Shown: positions 36,501-47,798 of the stretch, piece by piece
Numbering within the stretch: position 1 is the stretch's first letter
How the letters are laid out: every line of letters begins with the position of its first letter
Assembly: GCA_014549065.1 (NCBI GenBank)
Contig: JACDOX010000061.1
Location: 3,157,363-3,221,362, forward strand
Reading direction: 5' to 3'
Length of the DNA: 64,000 nt
DNA from: Cardinalis cardinalis
Taxonomy: Eukaryota; Chordata; Aves; Passeriformes; Cardinalidae
The notes under the pieces: model-generated
The model's input: only the letters and a program-made list of their open reading frames with translations
What the model was told of the DNA's origin: nothing
The model's database searches: none
Made by a program: the position numbers and the translations under genes

Positions 36501-37929
36501 GTTCCCCCCTCACTCCTCCCGTCCTCAATATCAGAGCTCTCTGTNTTGGGCTGCTCTGTCTTGCATGGCAGTATCTGCAGCTGTAGCTGTCACCCTGCTT
36601 GCCTGCTGTCAATGTCCTCTGGTCTTTCCTCTCCACTCCTTCCCCCCNTGCTCCTGCTGCTTTCTGCTCCAAATTCTCCTCCTCCTTCCACTGAGCATTT
36701 TTGCAGAGCCTGTCCAGGTTCCAGACTCATCTCCTGCTGCACATGCCCTCGCTGCACCCAATGCCNGCCCAGAGCATTTTTTATGTCAGTGTAAATCAAG
36801 TTGGTCTTTTCCATGAAATGTTACTTCCCTGAATGCTTCCCCTCCTGGGAAGAGGCTCTGGGGGCTTTGTGTGGTCAGTGGAACCTGCCTGAGGCTTCCC
36901 CTTCAGGGTCCTGCTTAGCTGTTCTCAGGTTTATGGGTAANATTGAGTCCTGGGATTTGAGATAGAAATATTTAAAAAAAAGAGTTTTCTTTATTGTAAT
37001 GCTTAATTTTTGGTAGTTAGGCAATAATTCCATTGGAGAAGCCCCTGCTTTCATTCCTACATTATGCAGATGGGGTGGACAAATAGATTAAATTTCAGTT
37101 CTAAATCTGTCCTAATAGAATGCTAATCCTTCAGGAAACTGGTTATTGAAATACTAATGTCTCCTGTGAAAGGGCAGCTTAGCACTTGGCCAACCCAAGT
37201 GAGTCCTGTTCATCTTAGTTNGCCTGTCCTCAGTTGTTTATAATAAATGCTGATTGGAAACCTCCACAGAATGAATCAGGACAGAATCACAAAGTGGGGA
37301 GGAGGGAGAAAGNAAAAATGCTGATTTGGCTGTGAGAGAGCATTTTTAGGTAGAGCAGGGAGCCAAATGGGGTGTGGACTTTGTGCTTTTTGTGNAGCAC
37401 AAAGCATTTGTGCTTTTCCTCCTCTTCCAGCTAAAAGCACTGGCTGCTGACCAGCTGTGGTGTTTGTTCTTCNCTGCCCCATTTAGATCAACTCTGCCTA
37501 TTAGTTACAGATTTATTTCTTTAAATCCAGCCCCAAACCCACTTGCTGTCCTGTGATGTTGCCCCTGCAGGTATTGAAGGCACAGCAGAGCAGTGGGACA
37601 GNCAGGAGAAGGAGCTGATGGAGAACCTCCCTGCAGACACCAGGCAGGCCTATGGGGACGAATATCTCCTGGGGCTGAGGAATTACCTGCTCCACCTGCC
37701 CTCCCACTGTGCCCCTGACCTGTCCCCAGTGCTGGGCTCTGTCCTGCATGCTCTGCTGGCCAGGAGACCCCAGGGCCTCTACACCCCTGGCAAGGGAGCC
37801 TANGCCCCCCTCTGCATCTTCTGCTGCTTCCCCCTCTGGTTCTACGACTTCTTCATCAGCAAGGTGCTGGGTGCTGGCTCTGTCCCAAGGCAGCTGAGAG
37901 CATCAGGAGATGAAGGCAAGAACCTCTGA
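27555..37929 (+). CDS. HSD17B2: HSD17B2, 17-beta-hydroxysteroid dehydrogenase type 2, five coding exons
   Basis: Predicted 384-aa classical SDR. In mammals it is an ER-membrane enzyme that uses NAD+ to oxidise estradiol to estrone and testosterone to androstenedione. Exons: 27555-27813, 32775-32987, 33306-33491, 36017-36154, 37571-37929. All junctions are GT/AG, all are phase 1 and each splits a Gly codon. Visible features: hydrophobic N-terminus (about residues 9-23 and 34-71), cofactor motif TGSDTGIG (86-93), NNAG at 164-167, and catalytic N190, S217, Y230 and K234 with the normal Ser-Tyr spacing of 13. The TPGKGAY block near the C-terminus matches mammals. The 27555 start gives an N-terminus that aligns with mammalian HSD17B2; a downstream ATG (27624) has the better Kozak context. 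N calls hit codons at 37600-37602 (AGN) and 37801-37803 (TAN, expected Tyr). The C-terminus ends GKNL, without a KKxx motif. Confidence 0.96.
27814..32774 (+). other. HSD17B2: HSD17B2 intron 1
   Basis: 4,961 bp with donor GTAAGC and acceptor TTTTCAG. It contains a plus-strand CR1 tail (31321-31884) and otherwise unremarkable AT-rich sequence. The last 139 bp are open in the exon 2 frame from an ATG at 32636 (see findings). Confidence 0.9.
31321..31884 (+). mobile_element. CR1 retrotransposon, 3' part of ORF2 plus 3' UTR, in HSD17B2 intron 1
   Basis: The best preserved CR1 copy in the window. It starts in the C-terminal part of the reverse-transcriptase ORF (ttgatgagaagctgaatgtgaccc region), passes through the 'gatcagaggacttggaacacctctcctggg' block and the 'gaatggcttcaaactgaaagacagcaggttt' block, and ends with 'ggtcctttccaacccaaaccattctgt'. 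It is 5' truncated and lies in the sense orientation. N calls cluster at its left edge (31302, 31303, 31319, 31324). Confidence 0.9.
32988..33305 (+). other. HSD17B2: HSD17B2 intron 2 (318 bp, open in frame)
   Basis: Donor GTACAG and acceptor CCCAG. Its length is a multiple of three and it has no stop codon in the exon 2/exon 3 reading frame, so retention would insert 106 residues between the beta-alpha units before NNAG. One N lies in it at 33032. Confidence 0.85.
33492..36016 (+). other. HSD17B2: HSD17B2 intron 3
   Basis: 2,525 bp with donor GTGAGT and acceptor TCCTGCAG. Contains a poly-A run at about 33675-33687 and AT-rich sequence; no recognisable mobile element or gene. Confidence 0.88.
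36155..37570 (+). other. HSD17B2: HSD17B2 intron 4
   Basis: 1,416 bp with donor GTTGGT (weak) and acceptor CCCCTGCAG. A C/T-rich stretch (about 36300-36800) produces open frames on both strands that I regard as chance. Confidence 0.88.
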
Positions 37930-38027
37930 GGTGTCCACTGGTGTTTGTCTCACTGGATGAGGTAGCTGGGAAGAGCTCTGGACAGACACTGCTGCTTACT
38001 GTGCTGTCTTTGTTAAGTTGCATTAAC

Positions 38028-38033
38028 ATTAAA
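38028..38033 (+). terminator. HSD17B2: Possible proximal poly(A) signal of HSD17B2 (ATTAAA)
   Basis: The common variant hexamer ATTAAA, about 100 nt after the stop and followed by a T/G-containing stretch. Weaker than the distal AATAAA. Confidence 0.35.
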
Positions 38034-38511
38034 TCTTTNTGTTGAGAGTCATGTTTGGGAAAAGCAGTGGATAAGCATAAATAGAAAGCTATTCCCAGAT
38101 GGGGCATTTTTTGAGGAATTTCAGTGTTTTCTTGTTGTCTTTGTATCCTGCCTCCTGTGTCTTTGTATTACCTCATGATATTATATAGCTCCTGTCTGCT
38201 TCTAAGGGCATCACTGGCATGGAGGGAGATGCAGAACATGTTTTGTTAAAGCAAAACAAAAACCTCTAGAGAGTCACCAACCTTAAATCTTGTAAAAAGT
38301 TAAATATATTCCTGTTGTTGAAGAGACTTAGAACTGTGTAATGCAAGTCTTTTTCTCTACAGCTTTAACCTATTATGTTTGGGGTCTGGTGTTTTCATTC
38401 TGTTGCTGTTGAACCTGAGAAATGATTGTCCTTTTCCCCACAAGTTTTGTAATGTATACATTCAGTTTCAGTGCATAGTGTATAAAGTTTGTATTGTGTT
38501 CTCTTTGCTAG

Positions 38512-38517
38512 AATAAA
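38512..38517 (+). terminator. HSD17B2: Poly(A) signal of HSD17B2
   Basis: AATAAA about 583 nt after the stop codon. It is followed within 15-25 nt by the GT/G-rich element ttggttgggggggt, the classic layout of a cleavage site. The predicted transcript end is near 38530-38540. Confidence 0.75.
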
Positions 38518-41500
38518 CAACATAAATTGGTTGGGGGGGTAATGAATGCAAAAAGATGAAGATCTTTATGAAGATATAAACAATTTCCTTCCTACAGTAC
38601 TAAAAATAGTCATAGTGGGTGTATCAGCTGCTAATTTGNTCTGTCTGGGTCATTCTGTGCATTGCCTGTATGCCTGTGCTTACCTAATTGTGAGTAAACT
38701 CTGATGTCACTTCTGCTTTTTGTACAATTCCTTACTCAAGTCTGGGTTTACAGAGAATTCTTGGTTTTNCCCACTTCTTCTGTCTCCCTCTGCTTTGGGG
38801 GGAGTTTGTGCTTGTCTAAGATCAGTCAATCTTTGTGTGGCTTTGCTAGAGTCCAGTGCCCAACTTCTGGTAGACTGGGCTCCTTCCCCTTCCCTGATTT
38901 CATTCCAGGAGCACCAGGTGCTCTCCCTCCACTCACCCATGGCAAGTGGTTGGGCAACTCACCTGTATTTTTCCTGCCTTATTCCCTTTTTGCATTGTCT
39001 GTCACGTCCTTGGGGTTGGAAAGGCTGTGATATTTTGAAAGAAATCCTCATCCCCCTGACTCCCATGGTTTGGCCCTGTGTCCTGTCTTTGAAAAGATTC
39101 ATTTCTTTTCCAGTGATGAAAAACTGAAAGTGATCACATTCTGAGCTTTAAATGTAGCCACAAATTTTTCCTTTCCTTCATGAGCAACTTCTGTCATAAC
39201 CCTACTTGTGNGATGTGCTCTTGCACCCACCTGGACAAAATCACTGTTTAATTTGCAGTTATGGTATTTATTCCATCACTGTCCTGTGTCTGTCACATCA
39301 GTGCCAGCCTCCTGTAGATGCACAGAGGATGCTCAGAGGCTGGGGCCATCATTTCACTCTGTGCTCCAGTGGGGGAACCCTCCTGCCCTGTGCTCTTTGT
39401 CACAATAGCTGCTCTTGCTACTGAGGTTTATCACTCAGGTTTGTATCAGTGCCCTGGTTGCAGACTTNTGCTTTCCTTGGAGGAAATGTACTCAATGTTT
39501 TGAGCTCAGGAAATCTGAGACTATTTCTTTCTCTCTCTCTCTCCCCCCCACAATTTCTTCCTCTATCTATTTCCCTCATTTTTTTACATGTCAACAAAAA
39601 CCTGTAATAAAACAATATAATATTTAGTAACCAGATGGTTGTGNCTCTTTGTTTTGTCTCACCTTTTGTGCTTTTTTGGGGCTCAGTGCTCCATCCCCTG
39701 CCTTGTTCCCCCAGCAGGAGAGCACTGAGGGGGAAGGGGTGGGGAGCTTTTCCAGGGAGGAGGACAAATGGCAGCTGGTGCCAGTTTTGGGCAGGCTGTG
39801 ATCCCAGCTGGCTCAAAGGCAGCTTGAGAGCAGGAAGGAGAGGTGAGTGAGGAGCTGGGGCTGTGCTGGGTGCCAGCCTGGGAGTTTTGGCTGCCCCAGG
39901 CTGAGGGAGCTCCGTGCCAGGGAGCCTATCTCCATCTCCATCGTGGATGCAGGTGGCTGCTTTTCCCTTCACACCCAATTTGGGTGTAAATTCTGATGGC
40001 TGGAATTTTGCCCTTAGGCACACTATACAACTGAAATTTGTCTTAGCAGTCACTCNGCTCCTTTGCTTAGCAATCTCCATAACAATCTTTAATTGTTGCT
40101 TTGTTATTTGGCTCTGGTTATAAAATGTAATTTTTTTTTCTCCCATTGACTTTCCTAATAGGAATATTATCTTGCATATTGCAGACATATTAAATTAGCC
40201 ATTTACGTGGAAGTTTTGACTTNATTTTAATTTTTTAAACTTTTATTTCCCAGGAAATTTCTGTTCTAAATAGTCATTTTATGTTTCTTCACCTAACTAC
40301 AGAGATATTTTAGCAGGTCTCTAATAATTGCAATATCAAAGATTGCTATTGTTTTGTTCCTACAGGGATCTTGCTTTGTGTTTTAAAGATAATTCTGTTG
40401 TAACACATTATTGAATTATGTGTCATTTAATGGGCTGTAGTATTAGAAGTAAATTTCTTTTGCTAATGGCTTGCATTGCAAATAATCCCAACTGTGAGAG
40501 TGACAGAACTGCAGAGTAAATTTTTGGCGTTTGTGGCCAGCAAGCCCAGGTGGATGTTGGTGCTGACACTGGTCCATGATCTCAAGGACAAATGTCTGGG
40601 TGTGATGGTGCTTTGCTTGCCATAAAGGCTGATCTGATACAAAATATTTGGGAAATGGGAAGAGAGAATGTTGAGTTCTAGCAGTGGGAACTGTTGTATT
40701 AAAAACCCCAAACGAATTCTTGTGATTTGTGTCTATTCAAAGGTAAGATTTTTTTTTTAAAGAAAAAGAGGCCTATTTTGGGCTTCTTTCAAAGATAAAG
40801 TTTTTTTAAAAATGCACATGGTGTGAGGAAAAGCATCTGAGAAACTGAAGAAATTGGCTGTGGCCCTAAAACAGGATGATGAATAATAGACTAAAANATC
40901 ACTTAATGCCCCACAGAAATCAAGTGTGAATATATTACAAACACATGTGTACAGAGTAAAAAGAGGCTATAAACTATGGAAACCATGATTCAAGAGCAGG
41001 TTTTATACACGCCCCTCTGATCCAGCCTCTGGAATGAAGTTTGTGAGCAAGAAGTAAATGCTGTTGGATGCTTTTCACAAAGGAATTCCCTGGCTGGAGT
41101 CCTGGGGGTGCCCCTCTCCTGCTCTGCATTCATCCCTTCCTTCCTGTGAGGAGCTGATTTGAGGATATGCAGCTTTGGGGACACAGAAGGTGAGTTACAA
41201 AGCAATTTGTTTTTATGAATTCTTTTATTCTGGCTCCATTTCCCCTCTTTGTGGGGTCCCTGCTGAGAGCCCTGCCTGGTGTGTGCCTGCATCATTGCAG
41301 GCTGGGGAAGATGGGTGAAATATTGTGAATTTTGTGGTTGTGTCACTGACTGCCTGTGGTGGGGACGTTTTGGTGGCCACTTGCCAAAGGACCAGCCCTG
41401 CATTTCATGGGGAGTTAATGTGTGAGAGTGCCCACGTGGCTGGAGTTAAGGAAAAGGGCTGAGAAAGTTTAAAGAGCGCTCAAATGAGAGCTCTGACAGG

Positions 41501-43827
41501 GAGTTTGGGTTGGGTAGAAGAGATGGTGTAGGAGAATGGGGAGCTCCAGGTCACTGAGGGTTCTGGACTCGTGCAGGGACAAGGATTAATCCTGAAACGA
41601 CTTTCAAGCTCTGTAGGAGCTTGGTCAGACCCATTTTTCACTAGGAGGGGCCAAAAACAGCAACAGAGAGAAAGGTAAGAGTGGCTTTGTCTANTTTAAT
41701 GAGCATGAACAGGAATGTAATTATTTCTAAACTAAAGTATTTCAGATTTTGCCAGTTTGAGTGCCTGATATCTTCAGACAAGAGGGAAACATTTCCATGT
41801 TCCTCTGGCATGTGTGAGGGTTTTTTTTTTTTGTTTATAGCTGCATTTGAAAAGTTTTTTGAATTTCTGTATGCATTCTTTGTTTCAAGAGGATGCTTCC
41901 AGGGAGTTTCNGGTCTCAGTGATGTCCAAACACTCTGGTTTTGCTGTAAATTTACTCACCTGGGCCCAGCATTGCAGAGGTGCAACCAAAATGGGTTACA
42001 TTTCTTTTGCTTGAAGCCAAGAGTCCACATGTAGCCATCAGCACTCATCTGGGCACCAATCNTATTTGCAGCCTGTTTGGGACAAATGTGTGAATTTGGA
42101 TATTTTTNCTAAAGAGACTGCTTCTGGAATCTTTTCTGGGTCACAGTGTTGTCTGTTTTATCCTGTTTATTCTGTGTTTTGAAAGTCAACTGGATTCCTA
42201 AAATGATGCAACCCCTGAGGGTATTGTGCATCAGACAGTCACCACATTTCTAGGAACTCTCAGAGAAATTAATTTGAAATCCAATTCATGCAGGCTTCAA
42301 AGGAAAAGGGTTCAAACAAAAAATCTTGGCACTTGTGAGGAAATGGGGTGTGGAATTTTTTTTTTTTTTTCCTCCTCCCAAAAGTCTGAGGATACATAAA
42401 TGGAAATTATTGCCNCTGCAGGAAACACCCTGCACAAATGCATCCTGGGGTGCCATTGCTCCTGACAGAATCTGTCAGCTGCTGCAGGGGATGCAGACAC
42501 CTTCGTGGCAGGATTTCTACAGCCAAAGCTTTTGTCAGTCAGGCTGAACATCAGAGCTGTTGCTGTTCAATTATAGATGAATTCTGGCGACCTTGAGGCA
42601 GTGGGCTTTTACCATAGCAAGAGAGGTAATTGCTTTTACTTTTAAAGCATGACCAAACCATAAATCAAGAATCACTGACATCTCATGAAAGGAGGCGAGT
42701 TTTAAATCTCTTTAATAGGATAAATGGGTTTTAAGCNTGTTGTATAGGTCATTGTAACCTAAGCTAATGAATCTGACTTTAACAACCTGTATGAAAGTAA
42801 TTACAGAGATANAAACAGTCTCCACAGGTTTCATGCCTGGAATATGTAGGTTAAATGATCCAAGTTTATATCCCTGTTCATGTTGTTGCCTGTGGCTCTG
42901 GAAAGAGCTCTGGACAAGCTGGAAACTAATCCTGGGAGCTGAGAATTTGGATCTCAGCATCTGCCATGGGTGAGAAAAGGGGGNACAGCTCAGGGGTCGA
43001 AGGATGGCTCTCAAATCTTGGTGGAGCCAGCGTGGCCTTCACTGCCTGCAGTGTGACTGCCTTTGCTCTGCTAAATCAGGAGAGGTCTGGAGGTGCAGAG
43101 TGTGTTGCTCTTTCCACAGAGCCTTTCAGAAATGACCTGTTATTGGACTGGTTTTTTTCCTATGAGTTGTGCATTCTGGCCGTGTTTCCCTGATTTGGGN
43201 CTTTCCTCTTGTGGTGTCGAAGGACACATTCCAAAATAAGAGCCAGAATATGGAGCAAAGATCAAGGGGTGTGAGCATGAAAGACATAAAGAAAACAAAA
43301 TTCTAGTGANTGGTACAAAGGGAGGGAGGGAAGGAAGCAAGAAGGATGATTCTCAGGAAATGGGTTTGGGCAGATTCAGCTCCAGTGACATGTCACACTC
43401 TGGGTCAGGCTGACCTACTCACTATCTTCCACCACCTCCTTCAACACCTGNCTTTTTAAAGTGCCATTTAAGAGGCTGTGGCCTGTGATAAATTTACTTT
43501 GAAGTCCTACATTTCTTGGTCTTGTAGCATCCCATGAATAGAGAGGACATGGGGTGTTGTGGTGAGGACAGGGGTGGATGCTCCTGCTCTGGGTGGCAAT
43601 GGGAGACACAAGTGTGATATTTCCCCATCCCTGTGAAAGGGGAGATGCTGGTGAAGCATTGCACTCCCACACCCAGCCCACACAAGCCTGGCACTGCTGA
43701 CTTCTTTCCTCTCTTTCTTTGGGGGAGAGAATATCACGGTGTACTTGNTTTCATAATGGAAAAAGAGACATTTTTGGCCTTTAGCCATAGCAATTANCAT
43801 GTCAGCAATCTGTGAGAGAAGGCACTG

Positions 43828-43850
43828 CTGTCTGTCTGTCTGTCTGTCTG
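43828..43850. repeat. (CTGT)n microsatellite
   Basis: Nearly six perfect tandem copies of ctgt. Confidence 0.9.
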
Positions 43851-44116
43851 GGCTTCCTGTGGGCCTGCCCTGTCAGCAGCCAGCGCTGACACCCATCCAC
43901 TGGTGTGTGTGGGAATCCCTGGGGCTTGCATGGCACAGCCAGCAAAGCCCTCGGGGNGCAGCTGCTGTGTCAGGGATGGCCCGAGGGTGATTTATTCCCC
44001 TGCCGTGTGGGCAAGTCCTGTCTCTTTAGACAAAGGGATAGGAATCAGTGTTATGGCTTCTGTGTATCTCAGAAAGCATCTTTTTGCCTTTAGTTTCTCA
44101 GAGGAACTCAACTGGT

Positions 44117-44292
44117 AGAATCACAGAATGGTTTGGGTCGGAAAGGACCTCTAGAGCTCCTCTCATTCCAGCCCTGCCACGAGCAGGGACAGCTCCCACC
44201 ACACCAGGTTCCTCAGAGCCCCACCCAGGAATGGGCACCCANAGCTTCTCTGCACAACCTGCTCCACTCACTGCCTGAAGAGCAAAATCCTN
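44117..44292 (-). mobile_element. CR1 retrotransposon 3' end (minus orientation)
   Basis: Starts with the inverted CR1 terminus 'agaatcacagaatggtttggg', continues 'aaaggacctctagagctc', 'cattccagccctgcc', 'gagcagggacagctcccacc', 'accaggttcctcagagcccc' and 'agcttctctgcacaacctgctcc'. It is 5' truncated. An N falls at 44242. Confidence 0.88.
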
Positions 44293-46295
44293 AAGGACTA
44301 ATTGAATGAAAAGGATGAACTGGGGAGAGCAGAGNTAACAGTCTTAATTAACAGAGCTCTAATGTACAGGCAGCAATGGAATCATGTTGTGTGCTTGGCA
44401 TAGAGGAATTAAGGGAGTGATAGGCTTTAAAAACAGCATTTTAAAAAATGTTTTATCNTGTAGAAGTGTGCTAGAAGTTCGTGTTGGGAGCTGGCTGTTT
44501 CATAGTGGGATTTGCATTGAATCATGCAATAGTACAGTGTGGTTTATATCCCTTTTTCCCAAGTGTTGCCACTATGGTTGCAAATGTGTTGCNTTAGAGC
44601 AGGAAGCACTGCTCTCAAAGGTTAGGAAACCCCAACCAANCAACCAAAACCCCACAAAAACATCCCCAAACCAGGATCCAGTCACCAGCAGTGACCCCAA
44701 CCCGTGACTGGGCCATGCCATTGCTCCCTCTGCATTTTGCAAGTGTCCTTAAGGGTAGGAAAAGGCTAACTGCAATATTAAAAAAGGAATGATGTTAAAA
44801 ACAAGAAGACAAATGATTGTGCTCAGCCTCCAGGTTTAACATATGGTGTGGAGAAGCAAATGGGACGTGGTGACAGCCCCACTGCACNGTAATGGATGGT
44901 GGTGTCCAAGGGGAGCTGCACACAGCCCAGCTCCACTGGAATCAGCTGAATTTGGGCACCAGGGAGGAAAGGGTGCCTCAGCTTGANCGAGGGCAGCGTG
45001 ATGGATGTGCCAGGTGCCAGCCAGAGCTGAAAGCTGAAATCTCTCCAGGTGGTTTTGTGCGAGGAGATACAGGAACTCCTGCTCTGGGAGAGGTTGTGTC
45101 CTTGCTGAGGTGCAGGGGCAGGGGCTGAGTGAAGGGGATTTTTTGGTTTTGTTTTTGTGTGGTTAGTTGCTTTAAAGCCTCTTGAAAGCATTTTTAAGTC
45201 TCACAGACTTACTGTNTGAGGAAGGAAGGAATTATGGGCTTTCACCCTGATGCTGTCTGAGACTTTTAACTGTAGGATGTGATGCGTGCACACCACTGTC
45301 TGTCTTTTAGGGGATTAATGACTGAAGATGTGAATCTTTGTGGTNGGAAGGAAAAGCTTTGGGTTTCCTGACTCTGTGAGTTGAGAGGCAGCTCTTGAAA
45401 GCTTCTGCATGCCTTACTCGAAAGAAAGACCCAGTGCCCACAGAAAATAGTCCCAAACATTTTGAGGGATTTGGCTTAGAAAAACACAATTCCTCTGAAA
45501 GGGAGACTTNCCCATGGAGTTTGCACAACCTCCTGGTCTCCACTGAGTGTAGCCTTGCTTTTGGCTTTCTCCTGTTTCTCCATGGTGCTTGCTCAGCCTG
45601 GAGGATGCTTTGTTGTGGCACTTGTGTGCCTGGGTGAGGAGGGGAGGCAGGGCTGATGGAAAAGGGTTTGTCCATCTGTTGATGTCTGGTGGTCTCATGT
45701 TACTGAGGTCACTTTTGCCACCATGGCTCCCCAAAGCTGCTGCCTGGTCTTGATTTGGCTGCTCTTGGAGAATCCTTGCTCCTGTGCTGTCCAGCCTGCA
45801 GCTGTGCATCCTGGAGCAGGGTTACAGGGGAGAGCATGGAGGGACAGCCCCTGGGAGGCTGATCCTGCTCCATCCCAGCTGGGGCAGCCCTGAGGGGCCT
45901 GGCAGGATCCCACCTGGATGTGTGAACGCCTTCAGAGGCCTCTCCAGAGTGACACCAGTGCTGTTTGCACAAGCAGGGCAGCATTTGCACATCAGAGCTG
46001 TGTCAGCTCCATCTGAGTATTCATTGCTGGGAGTGGGGTCACTGGGAATGGAGACAAATGCTGGCTTTCCTCTGGGAATGGGCAGTTATTTCANATCCAT
46101 TNGCTTGCTCCTGGCACAGGCACAGCTTGGCAGGAATGTAGAGCCTGCAGGATGGCCAGGGCACCATCCCACACTGCCATTGCAGGAGGCCCTGGACATA
46201 AAGCAAATGCTTCCACAGGGAACTGGAAGCTCTTCAGGCTTGGTTTCCTTCACCTTTTGAANCCCAGTTGTAGCTTGGGTTGTTCCTGGTTCTTA

Positions 46296-46390
46296 ATGGA
46301 TGTTTCTACATCTAACAAATTCCTGGTGCAGTAATTAGTTTTTCAACACCAAAGCATTTAAGTGTCTTCATTTTGACACTAATGAGCTGG
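46296..46390. repeat. 95-bp direct repeat, copy A (unknown family)
   Basis: Matches 47704-47798 over exactly 95 bp with four called differences plus two N positions and no gaps. Similarity stops abruptly at both ends. It does not look like CR1 and has no target-site duplication or terminal inverted repeat that I can see. Confidence 0.85.
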
Positions 46391-47703
46391 GATTCCCCAC
46401 GGCTTGTCTCACAAGCTGTTTCAGCATCACAGAATTTCTCTGTGCCAAGTATCACTGGTATCTTCTGGGAAGAANGAGTTTCTGTGACCCCTCTGTGCCA
46501 TTAAGCTGGATGCTCTCTGCCTGTGTCAAGGGTGACTTTGACAATCCAATTTATTCCAGGCAGCAGAGCTGCTCACTGATCTTTCCCATGAGCAGATTTC
46601 TACTCANTTCCAACCTCAACCAGCTGGAGCTGCTTCTTCTCCTTGGTCTGATTTATTCAGCAGTTTCGGTGTGACCTGGGACCAGCAATAAAAGCAGATG
46701 TTGCTGGGGCACAACNCATCTCTTGTGTGCAATATTGGGAGGAATGTTGCTGGCACCTTTGTGCCAGTGCTCACAGGGACCTGGGGGTGGCATTCATTGG
46801 TAAAATCCCCCTTTCCCCAACATCCAGACAGCAGGACATGCTGCTCCCTGCTCAGGCTGTGTCTCTCTGCCAGCANGTTAACGAGACAATTGACTGTGCT
46901 TTGCTAAATATTTACAGCATATTTACACCTGAATTTGAGCAATAAATCCTCTCACCCACAGCTTTGGGCTGTGAGGAATGATGCAACACACTGAAACAGA
47001 ATAATCCCAAGAATTCCTAGAAGTGATGCCAGTTTTACCCAACAAGCACGGCTCCTGTTGAGCTGTGCTCTCCTGAACTCCAGCAATGCCACTGTTGGAA
47101 GCTTTATCAGGGAGACAAGCAGATGATTTTAGCTGTTTGTCTGTGGTAGATGGAGAGGAAAATCAGGCTGGAGCGGNGTGGAGGTAGCACCAGGAGAATG
47201 TGAAGGAAAGCAGGGATTTCCATGGCTGAGCAGCATCTGCTGAGATGGGATTTTTGAGGAGGTTTCATTTTGATGTGCGCTGCCAAGGGGGACAGGTGGA
47301 ACAGCGCCTGTGCCTGAATGACAGAGGTGAAAACGATGAGAAGCAGGGCAGTGGTGTGCTGTGAGAGGCCATCAGGAGCAGGTAATGAGGCATCCTGAGT
47401 GCCAGGAGCAGGAAATTTGGAGTTGGCTGCAGAACATCTCCCATTGAACCCTGCAGAGGTGTCAGGTCTGCTGAGCACAGCCACGGAGGCAGGGGGGTAC
47501 CAAAGGCTTCTCCTGGCAGCACTGCACCCAGCCAGGCTGATTCTCACTGCTGCAGNAACCTCACAGCTCTAGAAAGCACAGGAAGGACTCTGGATCTAGC
47601 TTTGAGATCGTGTGTTTTGTGGAAAGTTTTTGCTGCTTTTATAAAAGCATCGTTGCCCTCACAGATATTTTTGGACTGAACACGTCCAAAAATGAACATG
47701 TCC

Positions 47704-47798
47704 ATGGATGTTTCTACATTTAACAAATTCCTGGTNCAGTAATTAGTTTTTCAATACNAAAGCATTTAAGTGTCTTAATTTTTACACTAATGAGCTGG
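47704..47798. repeat. 95-bp direct repeat, copy B (unknown family)
   Basis: Second copy of the repeat at 46296-46390, same orientation, about 1.4 kb downstream. Both N calls within the aligned block (47736 and 47758) are in this copy. Confidence 0.85.

Noticed and set aside
45784..46260. 158-codon plus-strand open frame
   Set aside because: Non-ATG start, N codons, no recognisable domain and no splice context.
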